From: Streptomyces tsukubensis
Lineage (GTDB): Bacteria > Actinomycetota > Actinomycetes > Streptomycetales > Streptomycetaceae
Reading direction: 5' to 3'
DNA: 64,000 bases
Assembly (NCBI RefSeq): GCF_003932715.1
Contig: NZ_CP020700.1
Location: forward strand, 4,238,501 to 4,302,500
In this document: positions 24,750-32,539 of the stretch, piece by piece
Layout: the number at the start of each line of letters is the position of its first letter
Numbering within the stretch: the stretch's first letter is position 1
Notes under the pieces: model-generated
The model's input: the letters and a program-made list of their open reading frames with translations, nothing else
Database searches by the model: none
Told to the model about the DNA's origin: nothing
Position numbers and translations under genes: made by a program

Positions 24750-24948
24750 CTCCACATGATGCGGATGGCGGTGGGGGGAGGGGCAGGTGGGGTGGGTGTT
24801 GTCCCTGTGATCAAGTGCGCCGGGCCGTGGGGAGGTTGGCCGGTACGGGCCCCGGAACGGCCATCGGCACCGCCCCGGGGCGGGTCGCGGCGGGGCACAC
24901 CCCACCGCAACCCGCCCCGGGAGCCCGGCACGGTCCACAGAAAACTCT

Positions 24949-26853
24949 CTAGACCGCAGCCCGCGTCCCCTCTTCCGCGAGGCGTTCCGCGAAGCCTTCC
25001 GCGAACTGCGTGTCGTGCAGCTCCGCGTACCGTCCCCCCGCCGCCAGCAGCGCATCGTGCGTCCCCCGCTCCACCACCCGGCCGTCCTCGACCACCAGGA
25101 TCTGGTCCGCCGCCCGGACCGTGGACAGCCGGTGGGCGATGACCAGGGCCGTACGGTCGGCGAGCGCCTCCGCGAGCGCGGCCTGGACCGCCGCCTCCGA
25201 GGTGTTGTCGAGATGTGCGGTCGCCTCGTCGAGGATCACCACCCGCTGCCGGGCCAGCAGCAGCCGGGCGATGGTCATGCGCTGCCGCTCGCCGCCGGAG
25301 AGCCGGTAGCCGCGTTCGCCGACGACGGTGTCGAGACCGTCCGGCAGGGCGCGTACGAGTGGGGCCAGCCGGGCCCGTTCCAGCGCGGACCACAGGTCGT
25401 CCTCGGTCGCTTCCGGCCGGGCGAGCTGCAGATTCGCCCGTACGGACTCGTGGAAGAGGTGTCCGTCCTGGGTGACCATGCCGACGGTGGCCCGCAGCGA
25501 TTCCGCCGTCAGCCCGCGGACGTCGACCCCGCCGATCCGGATCGCCCCGGAATCCACGTCGTACAGCCGCGGCAGCAGGCCCGCGATCGTCGACTTGCCC
25601 GCGCCCGAGGTACCGACGAGGGCGATCGTCTGCCCCGGTTCGGCGCGGAACGAGATTCCCTTGAGGACCTCGTCGCCGCCGCGGGTGTCCAGCGCCGCGA
25701 CCTCCTCCAGCGACGCGAGGGAGATCTTGTCGGCGGACGGGTAGCCGAACCGCACGTCGTCGAACTCCACCGACAGCGCGCCGCCGGGCGTCTCGCGGGC
25801 ATCGTCCGCCTCTTCGATCAGCGGCTTGAGGTCGAGGACCTCGAAGACCCGCTCGAAGCTGACGAGCGCGCTCATCACCTCGACCCGGGCGCCCGCCAGC
25901 GCGGTCAGCGGGGCGTAGAGCCTGGTCAGCAGCAGGGCGAGGGCGACGACGGCCCCGGGCTCCATGCTGCCGCGCAGCGCGTACCAGCCGCCGAGTCCGT
26001 AGACCAGGGCCAGCGCGAGCGCGGAGACCAGGGTCAGCGCGGTGATGAAGACGGTCTGCGCCATCGCCGTACGGACACCGATGTCCCGTACCCGGCGGGC
26101 CCGTTGGGCGAACTCGCGCGACTCCTCGTCGGGCCGCCCGAACAGCTTCACCAGGGTCGCCCCGGGCGCGGAGAACCGTTCGGTCATCCGCGTCCCCATC
26201 TCCGCGTCGAGCCGGGCCCCTTCCCGCTGGAGGGCGGCCATCCGGGTGCCCATGCGCCGCGCGGGCAGCACGAACACCGGCAGCAGGACCAGCGCGAGGA
26301 GGGTGATCTGCCACGAGAGGGTGAGCATCACGACGAGCGTGAACAGCAGTGTCACCAGATCCCCGGCGACCCCGGACAGTGTGGTGCTGAAGGCCCGCTG
26401 CGCGCCGATGACGTCGTTGTTGAGCCTGCTGACCAGCGCGCCGGTACGGGTCCGGGTGAAGAAGGCGACGGGCATCTTCTGCACATGGTCGAAGACGGCC
26501 TTCCGCAGGTCGAGGATGAGCCCCTCCCCGAGCCGTGCCGACAACAGGCGCTCGACCAGGCCGAGTCCGGCCTCGGCGACGGCGATGACCGCGATCAGCA
26601 CCGCGATCTTCACCACGGTCCCGGTCTCGCCGCCGCTGACGATCGTGTTCACGACCCGCCCGGCGAGTACGGGTGTGGCGACGGCCAGCAGTGCGGTGGC
26701 GACGCTGAGCGCGAGGAACTGTGCGATGCGTCTGCGGTGAGGCCGGGCGAACTCCCCGATCCGCCGCAGGCTCGCCCGGTTGAAGGGACGCCGGTCCTGC
26801 TCGGCGTGCATGGCGCGGTAGGCCTGCACCCAGGCCGTGGTCTCCATACTCAT
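24949..26853 (-). CDS. ABC exporter, fused permease and ATPase
   Basis: 634 residues, a half-transporter that would dimerise. Six membrane helices (about 40-325) include the coupling segment FFTRTRTGALVSRLNNDV. The ATPase has Walker A GTSGAGKST, Q-loop VTQDGHLF, signature LSGGERQRM, Walker B VVILDEAT and H-switch IAHRLST. It should export a lipid, peptide or drug at ATP cost. Its promoter is of SoxR/MerR type: ACCTCAA-N6-TTGAGGT inside a 19-bp spacer between TTGACC and TACGGT, placing the transcript start at or just before ATG 26853. It is therefore probably induced by redox-active compounds or by a MerR ligand. No SoxR gene is adjacent. Confidence 0.9.
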   Translation of the reverse strand: MSMETTAWVQAYRAMHAEQDRRPFNRASLRRIGEFARPHRRRIAQFLALSVATALLAVATPVLAGRVVNTIVSGGETGTVVKIAVLIAVIAVAEAGLGLVERLLSARLGEGLILDLRKAVFDHVQKMPVAFFTRTRTGALVSRLNNDVIGAQRAFSTTLSGVAGDLVTLLFTLVVMLTLSWQITLLALVLLPVFVLPARRMGTRMAALQREGARLDAEMGTRMTERFSAPGATLVKLFGRPDEESREFAQRARRVRDIGVRTAMAQTVFITALTLVSALALALVYGLGGWYALRGSMEPGAVVALALLLTRLYAPLTALAGARVEVMSALVSFERVFEVLDLKPLIEEADDARETPGGALSVEFDDVRFGYPSADKISLASLEEVAALDTRGGDEVLKGISFRAEPGQTIALVGTSGAGKSTIAGLLPRLYDVDSGAIRIGGVDVRGLTAESLRATVGMVTQDGHLFHESVRANLQLARPEATEDDLWSALERARLAPLVRALPDGLDTVVGERGYRLSGGERQRMTIARLLLARQRVVILDEATAHLDNTSEAAVQAALAEALADRTALVIAHRLSTVRAADQILVVEDGRVVERGTHDALLAAGGRYAELHDTQFAEGFAERLAEEGTRAAV

Positions 26854-26860
26854 AACGGGA

Positions 26861-26891
26861 ACCGTAGAACCTCAACTAATCTTGAGGTCAA
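26861..26891 (-). promoter_or_regulatory. SoxR/MerR-type promoter of the ABC exporter
   Basis: Read on minus: -35 TTGACC (26891-26886), 19-bp spacer with the dyad ACCTCAA-GATTAG-TTGAGGT (26888-26869), and -10 TACGGT (26866-26861), 7 nt before ATG. The over-long 19-bp spacer with a central dyad is the hallmark of MerR-family activation, and the dyad matches the SoxR box. Confidence 0.7.
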
Positions 26892-26910
26892 CTGCCGAGG
26901 CGGCCGGGCG

Positions 26911-26960
26911 CCCTCGGGAGTCACGACGGCCGGTTGCCCTTGGGGGTCACGACGGCCGGC
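26911..26960. repeat. Short direct repeat at the 3' end of the GT-C gene
   Basis: Two 23-bp copies, 27 bp apart, sharing GTCACGACGGCCGG. The second contains the stop of the minus-strand glycosyltransferase, the first lies just beyond it. It is probably a local tandem duplication of the gene end. Confidence 0.6.
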
Positions 26961-28416
26961 CGGCGCGTACGTAGACCCCGATCCGGACCTTCCCCACCAG
27001 CCGTTCCTCCCGGAGCGTGAACTCCGCCGCCAGCACCTCCCGCTTCATCCGCTCCCCGGGGAACGGGTCCAGCGGCTGGCCCCGGCGGTCCTGGACGACC
27101 ACGATGCGCGGGGTCCGCAGCATCCGGGCACGGATCCCCTCCGGCGGAAGTTCCCTGCCGTAGAGCGTGTTCGAGGCGCGGGGGGACGCTGCCAGGGAGA
27201 CGTCCGTCAGCCCGTCCAGCGACGAGGGGTGGACCAGGATCTGCACCCGGCGGCGTACCGGGGTGAACAGGACGCCGTCGCCCGGCTCCGCGGCCGCCGC
27301 GATCGCCGCCGCCACCTCGCCCACATCCTCCTTCCGGCTGTCGGGGGTGCGCAGCGCCGGGCCCTGGACCACCAGGGTGAGCAGCGAGGCCGCCGCCGTC
27401 GCCAGGACCAGCCCGCGGGACCAGTAGCGGTCGAGCGCGGCGCCCAGCAGCAGGGCTGCGCCGATGGCGTACGACAGGACATAGCGGCCGACGAAGAGCT
27501 GGTGCACGGTCGACACCGCCAGCAGCAGGGCCGTCGGGACGACCAGCACCGGGACGGCGACCCTCCGCAGCACCGCCGGGCCCGGGCCGCGCAGGCTCAG
27601 CAGGGCGAGGGCGGCCACCAGACCGACGGTGATCAGATCGGGCGTGCTGGGGAACGCTATCCAGTCGACCTGCTGGGACTGGGTGACGCTGAACCCGGCC
27701 AGCGGCGCCAGCCCCAGCAGGACCGCGGCCGCCGCGTTCCGCCAGCCCCGCGGCAAGGCGTGGAGCGGCCCCTTGGCCCGCGGCAGGCTCTTCGCCCGGG
27801 CCTCCAGCAGGAGCGTCGCCCCGTGCGCCACCAGCATCAGCACCGCGAATTCGTGGAGCAGACAGGCGACGAGCATCACCGCCGCGTACGCCGTCCACTT
27901 CCGGCGCAGCAGCAGCCAGGTCCCCCAGGTGACGCAGGCGCAGACCAGGGCGTACGACCTGCCCTCCTGCGCGTACCACTGCACCGAAGGCAGCAGCGGC
28001 AGCAGCAGCCCCGCCAGCAGCCCGGCGCGCGGCCCCGCCAGTTGCCTGCCGATGACCGCGACCCCGGCCGCGGTTGCGGACATCGCCAGCGCGGACGGCA
28101 GCCGCAGCGGCACCGTCCCCGGCTCCCAGACCGTGAACACGCCGTGCATCAGCAGGTAGTAGAGGCCGTGGACCGCGTCCGCCGAACCGAGCGTGCGCCA
28201 GATCTCCGGGACCGTACGCGACGCCATGTCGTACGTGACCGCCTCGTCCGCCCACAGCGCGCCCTCCCGCTCGATGCCCCACAGCCCGAGCGCCAGCATC
28301 AGCAGCGCGGGCGGCAGGGCGACCCGCCACGCATCGCTAGGTGCCCGGGTCACAGGAGGGGCGGGCAGGGAAGAGGGGGCGTGGCGGGCCGGTGAGAGCA
28401 GTGCGATATCGGGCAT
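26947..28416 (-). CDS. Polytopic GT-C-type glycosyltransferase (ArnT/PMT-like)
   Basis: 489 residues with about ten membrane helices. The first extracytoplasmic loop carries the acidic pair in LWADEAVTYDMASR, the signature of GT-C enzymes that use polyprenyl-phosphate sugars, and QWYAQEGRSYAL and LLHEFAVLML follow in the typical places. The C-terminal 110 residues form a soluble extracytoplasmic domain. It likely transfers a sugar from a lipid carrier to a protein or envelope polymer outside the membrane. The acceptor is unknown. It lies 93 bp upstream of the ABC exporter, which has its own promoter, so they need not be one operon. Confidence 0.8.
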   Translation of the reverse strand: MPDIALLSPARHAPSSLPAPPVTRAPSDAWRVALPPALLMLALGLWGIEREGALWADEAVTYDMASRTVPEIWRTLGSADAVHGLYYLLMHGVFTVWEPGTVPLRLPSALAMSATAAGVAVIGRQLAGPRAGLLAGLLLPLLPSVQWYAQEGRSYALVCACVTWGTWLLLRRKWTAYAAVMLVACLLHEFAVLMLVAHGATLLLEARAKSLPRAKGPLHALPRGWRNAAAAVLLGLAPLAGFSVTQSQQVDWIAFPSTPDLITVGLVAALALLSLRGPGPAVLRRVAVPVLVVPTALLLAVSTVHQLFVGRYVLSYAIGAALLLGAALDRYWSRGLVLATAAASLLTLVVQGPALRTPDSRKEDVGEVAAAIAAAAEPGDGVLFTPVRRRVQILVHPSSLDGLTDVSLAASPRASNTLYGRELPPEGIRARMLRTPRIVVVQDRRGQPLDPFPGERMKREVLAAEFTLREERLVGKVRIGVYVRAGRPS

Positions 28417-28440
28417 GCACCGAGCACACCGGTCCCGGCC

Positions 28441-28475
28441 ATTGATGCGCAGTCCCCGCCGCCGGACCCATCAAT
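28441..28475. promoter_or_regulatory. Inverted repeat between divergent genes
   Basis: ATTGATG (28441-28447) and CATCAAT (28469-28475) are exact inverted repeats separated by 21 bp in the spacer between the glycosyltransferase (minus) and STAND (plus) genes. They could be half-sites for a shared regulator. Confidence 0.35.
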
Positions 28476-28571
28476 TCATTACCCTCGCAGGTCAGCAGGG
28501 GTGGCAGGACCGGTCCCGCCCTGGTGGGTCGTGATCCGGGGCCGTGCCGGACGAGACGGAGGAGTCGGGGG

Positions 28572-31500
28572 ATGGGGCGCAGGGAGAAGCCGCTGGACCC
28601 GGGCGCCGGGCCCGTCCAGCGGTTCGCGTACGAACTCCGGGAGCTGCGCAGGTCGGCCGGTGGCCCCTCGTACCGTGCGATGGCCCGCGACGCGCCCTAC
28701 ACCGCCCCCACCCTCTCCGCCGCCGCGTCCGGCGAGAAGCTTCCGTCCCTCGCCGTCGCCCTCGCCTATGTCGCCGCCTGCGGCGGCGGGGAGCGGGCCG
28801 CCGCGGCGTGGGAGCGCCGCTGGCACGAGACCGCCGCCGCCACCGAGGGGCCCGCCCCGGACGACGGGCCCGCGCCCTACCCCGGTCTCGCCCGCTACGG
28901 CCCCGAGGACAGCGACCACTTCTTCGGCCGCGACGAACTCGTCGCCGAACTGCTCGACCTCACCCGCCGACGGCCCTTCGCCGCCGTCGTCGGCGCCTCG
29001 GGCAGCGGGAAGTCGTCCCTGCTGCGGGCCGGGCTGGTGCCTGCCGTACGGGAGGCGGACCGGCCACCGGACGTCATCCGGATCCTTACCCCGGGCCCCA
29101 CCCCGGCCCGTACCCACAAGGAACTCTTCACCCCCGGCGCCCTCGTCCTCGTCGACCAGTTCGAAGAGGTCTTCACCCTCTGCGACGACCCCGCCGAACG
29201 CGCCGCTTTCACCGCGCTGATGCTCCACGGCGCGGCCCGTGTCGTGGTCGCCGTCCGCGCCGACTTCTACGGCCGCTGCGCCGAACAGCCCGCGCTGGTG
29301 CGTGCGTTGAAGGACGCGGTGCTGCTGGTGGGGCCGATGGAGCGGGAGCAGCTGCGCCGGGCCGTGGTCGGTCCGGCCGGGGTCCGGAACCTCGTCGTCG
29401 AACGCGCCCTGACCGCCCGGGTGGTGGCCGATGTCGCCGACGAGCCCGGCGGGCTGCCGCTGATGTCCCACGCCCTGCGCGAGGTGTGGCGCCGCCGCCG
29501 CGGCCGGACGCTGACGGTCGCCGCCTACCAGGCGGTCGGCGGGGTGCAGGGCGCGATCGCGCATACCGCCGAGGACGTCTTCGGCGCGTTACGGGACGAC
29601 GAGGCGGAGGTCGCGCGGGCGCTGCTGCTGCGGCTGGTCGCCCCCGGCGACGGCACGGAGGACACCCGCCGCCCCGCCGCTCCCGCCGAGGTGGTGCCGG
29701 AGGGGTACGGGCATGTTCTGGAGCGTCTGGTACGGGCCCGGCTGCTCACGGTCGACGATACGGCGGTCAACCTGGCCCACGAGGCGCTGATCACGGCGTG
29801 GCCGCGGCTGCGCGGGTGGATCGACGCGGACCGGGACGTCCTGCGGCTGCACCGGCGGCTGGCGGAGGCGGCGCGAACGTGGGAGCAGGTGGGCCGGGAC
29901 GCGGGTGCGCTGCTGCGCGGCAGCCAACTGGAGGCGGCGCGGGAGGCGTTCGCAGCGGAAGCCGACGCAGCGACAGTGGCGACGGCGACGGCGACGGCGG
30001 TGTCGGCTGGTGCGGGGCGGATCCGGCGCCGGTACGGGAGCGGCGCCGAGCGCCCGGGGCCGTACCCCCGCCCCTCTCACCGGCCCACCGGCCCCGGCCC
30101 CGGCCTCCGATCCCGTCGGCCCGCCGTCCGCCTCCCCCTCACCCCCACCGAGCGCGCCTTCCTCGACGCCTCCACCGCCGCCCGCGACCGGGAGGCCCGG
30201 GCCGCCGTCCGGGCCGCCAGGGCCCAGCGGCTGCTGCTGCTCACCCTCTCCGTCCTGCTCTGTCTGGCCTCCGTCGCCGGGGTGATCGCCTGGCGGGAGA
30301 GCCGGACCGGCGAACGGCGGGCCGTCGAGGCCGAGGCGCGGCTGACCGCGGCCGTCGCGGACGCCCGCCGGGCCACCGATCCGCGGACCGCGATGCGCCT
30401 CAGCGTGGCCGCGTGGCGGCTCGCCGAGACACCGGAGACCCGGCAGGCGCTGTTCGCCGCGGCCGCGCAGCCGCACACCGACGTCTACGCCACCGCGCTG
30501 CCCGAGTCGCTCGTCGAGACCAACGACATCTGGAACCGGCTCAGCGACGACGGCCGCACCATGACGTCCGTCGGCCCGGAGACCGTCGCCCGCTGGGACA
30601 TACCCGGCCGTTCCGAACTGCCCGCGCTCCCCGGTATGGGCGCCGACGCCCGGCGCATCCTCGACCTCAGCCCGGACACCACGAAGGCCGTCTACGCGGC
30701 CGCGGACGGCATCCGGATCCGCGATCTGATCACCGGGCAGCCGACGGGCATCCGCTACGGGCCCGCCCGCCCCCGTACCGAACCGCACTCCGACTACGCC
30801 TGGTTCGGCCCCGGCGGCCGGACCCTCGCCACCCACCGCGACGGGGAACCGGTCCGCCTCTTCTCCACCCGCACCGGCCGCGAACTGCTCCGCACCGGCC
30901 CCGAACGGCACGACATCCGGCTGCCGCTGGTGTCCCCGGACACCGGGCTGTTCTCCTTCTGCCCCGCCGAGGGCCCGTTCCAGGTCTGGGACGTCCGCAC
31001 CGGCCGCAGACTGCCCGCCGCCCGGGGCGGTTTCGACTTCTGCAAGGACGCCGACGACCACTGGTCCCACCCGGACGGCCGGTCCCTGGCCGTCGAAACC
31101 GACCAGGGCATCCGGATCCGCGACCTCCGCACCGGGCGCGAGCGCGCCGTGATCCCCACCGGGCCCGCGGCCTCCGTCGCGTTCAGCGCCGACGGCAGCC
31201 ATGCCGCCACGGTCACCACCGACGAGATCCGGCTCTGGCGGCTGCCGTCCGGGGCCGCGCCGGTGAGCGTGTTCCGGGTCGCGACCGGACTGCAGAGCTT
31301 CTCGGAGCTCCGTCTCGACCTGGCCGGGGGGACGATCAGATACCGGGACGGCCGGCTGCCCGGCGCCTCCGTCTGGACGCTCTCTTTCACCCTTCCCCCG
31401 GCGACCGGTTCATCTGCGGGCGGCACCCCCGCCGTCTCGGCGCTCTACGGCCCCGACGGCCGGACCCTCGCCGTCGAGTACGACGGGATCCGGCGGCTCC

Positions 31501-32459
31501 ACGAAATCCCCGAGCTCCGCGAGCTCCCCGAACGTCCCGGCGGCCGTACCGCCGGACCCCCCGGTCTGCGTACCCTCGCCGAACTGCCCGCGGCCCGGCG
31601 CCCCGAACCCTGTATCGACCCCTGCGGCGGAATGGCGTTCGCCCCGGACGGCCGCCACTTCGCGCATATCCCGGCCCCGGGCACGGTCTCCGTCCGCGCA
31701 CTGCGCTCCGGCACGTCCCGGTCGGTACCGCTGCCCGCCGGCGCCGACGGCACCCTGGCCGTCGCGACGGGCGGCCGGACGGTGCTGGCGCCCCGCTGGA
31801 GCATGGAGCACAAGTCGCTCGCCGTCCTCGACACCATCCGCCGCCGCTGGTCGACGCTGACCGCGGACCCCCACTACCGCCTGATCGCGACCGCGCCGGA
31901 CGGCCGGGTCCTGAGCGCGTACCGCCAGTTGACCGCCCCCCGTACCGGCCGTTCCCGGATCGTGGCGCGCGGCGAGTCCGAGACGACGGCGGCGGCGTTC
32001 AGCCGGGACGGCCGCTTCCTGGCGGTGTCCGACGTCTACGGCCGTACGACCCTGTGGGACGGGACCGGCCAGGCGTTGATCGCCGTCCTGGTGGACACCG
32101 CCCCGGACCTGGCCCGCAGGTCCGACGGGCGTATGCCGGTGCTCGCGTTCTCGGCGGACGGCAGGCGCCTCGCCCGCGGTGATCCGGACGGCGGGATACG
32201 GGTCTGGGACACCGCGGTGCCCGACGCGGACGGCTTCCCGCTGCCCGCCGCGGACGGCCCGGTGCTGGCTTTGGCGTTCGCCGCGGACGCGGAGGAGCTG
32301 CGGGTCACCACCCCGTACACGGTGATACGTACGTACTCCCTCTCCGCGGAGGATGCGGTACGGGCCGTCTGCGCCCGGGCCGGGGGAGGGCCGGAGCCCG
32401 CGGAGTGGGCGGCCCATCTGCCGGACGTGCCGTACCGGGAGGTCTGCCCGGACCGGTGA
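28572..32459 (+). CDS. HTH-STAND NTPase-transmembrane-WD40 protein
   Basis: 1295 residues. Order: an XRE-like helical region (about 13-90, VQRFAYELRELRRSAG...LSAAASGEKLPSL); an nSTAND1-type NTPase (about 100-470) with FFGRDELVAELLDL, Walker A GASGSGKSS (141-149), Walker B LVLVDQFEE (191-199), the arginine motif VAVRADFYGRC and a winged-helix VNLAHEALITAWPRL; a Pro/Arg linker; one membrane helix (about 553-575); then a WD40-type beta-propeller to the end with repeated FSADG/FAPDGRH and LWR/VWD motifs. The layout is of signal-transducing STAND ATPases that oligomerise on binding a ligand through the propeller. Function is unknown: regulation, development or defence are all possible. ATG 28572 follows GGAGTCGGGGG; an ATG at 28524 is less likely. 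Confidence 0.85.
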   Translation: MGRREKPLDPGAGPVQRFAYELRELRRSAGGPSYRAMARDAPYTAPTLSAAASGEKLPSLAVALAYVAACGGGERAAAAWERRWHETAAATEGPAPDDGPAPYPGLARYGPEDSDHFFGRDELVAELLDLTRRRPFAAVVGASGSGKSSLLRAGLVPAVREADRPPDVIRILTPGPTPARTHKELFTPGALVLVDQFEEVFTLCDDPAERAAFTALMLHGAARVVVAVRADFYGRCAEQPALVRALKDAVLLVGPMEREQLRRAVVGPAGVRNLVVERALTARVVADVADEPGGLPLMSHALREVWRRRRGRTLTVAAYQAVGGVQGAIAHTAEDVFGALRDDEAEVARALLLRLVAPGDGTEDTRRPAAPAEVVPEGYGHVLERLVRARLLTVDDTAVNLAHEALITAWPRLRGWIDADRDVLRLHRRLAEAARTWEQVGRDAGALLRGSQLEAAREAFAAEADAATVATATATAVSAGAGRIRRRYGSGAERPGPYPRPSHRPTGPGPGLRSRRPAVRLPLTPTERAFLDASTAARDREARAAVRAARAQRLLLLTLSVLLCLASVAGVIAWRESRTGERRAVEAEARLTAAVADARRATDPRTAMRLSVAAWRLAETPETRQALFAAAAQPHTDVYATALPESLVETNDIWNRLSDDGRTMTSVGPETVARWDIPGRSELPALPGMGADARRILDLSPDTTKAVYAAADGIRIRDLITGQPTGIRYGPARPRTEPHSDYAWFGPGGRTLATHRDGEPVRLFSTRTGRELLRTGPERHDIRLPLVSPDTGLFSFCPAEGPFQVWDVRTGRRLPAARGGFDFCKDADDHWSHPDGRSLAVETDQGIRIRDLRTGRERAVIPTGPAASVAFSADGSHAATVTTDEIRLWRLPSGAAPVSVFRVATGLQSFSELRLDLAGGTIRYRDGRLPGASVWTLSFTLPPATGSSAGGTPAVSALYGPDGRTLAVEYDGIRRLHEIPELRELPERPGGRTAGPPGLRTLAELPAARRPEPCIDPCGGMAFAPDGRHFAHIPAPGTVSVRALRSGTSRSVPLPAGADGTLAVATGGRTVLAPRWSMEHKSLAVLDTIRRRWSTLTADPHYRLIATAPDGRVLSAYRQLTAPRTGRSRIVARGESETTAAAFSRDGRFLAVSDVYGRTTLWDGTGQALIAVLVDTAPDLARRSDGRMPVLAFSADGRRLARGDPDGGIRVWDTAVPDADGFPLPAADGPVLALAFAADAEELRVTTPYTVIRTYSLSAEDAVRAVCARAGGGPEPAEWAAHLPDVPYREVCPDR

Positions 32460-32505
32460 GCGGCGCCTGTGCGGGGCGCGGGACCGGGACGAAGGGCATC
32501 GACGC

Positions 32506-32539
32506 GGAGGTGTCCCCGATGTCAGCATGTGCCGCATGA
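32506..32539 (+). promoter_or_regulatory. Ribosome site and six-codon leader frame before the TerD gene
   Basis: GGAGG (32506-32510) is ideally placed for ATG 32519, which opens only six codons (M-S-A-C-A-A) and stops with a TGA that overlaps the TerD ATG at 32536 (ATGA). Translation of TerD may be reinitiation-coupled to this mini-frame. Confidence 0.35.

Noticed and set aside
25015..28395. Plus-strand open frame of 1126 codons
   Set aside because: It is antisense to the ABC exporter and glycosyltransferase, and its composition is a shadow pattern without domains.
28544..32182. Second plus-strand frame of 1212 codons over the STAND gene
   Set aside because: Arg/Pro/Gly-rich shadow of the real frame, which carries Walker and WD40 motifs.
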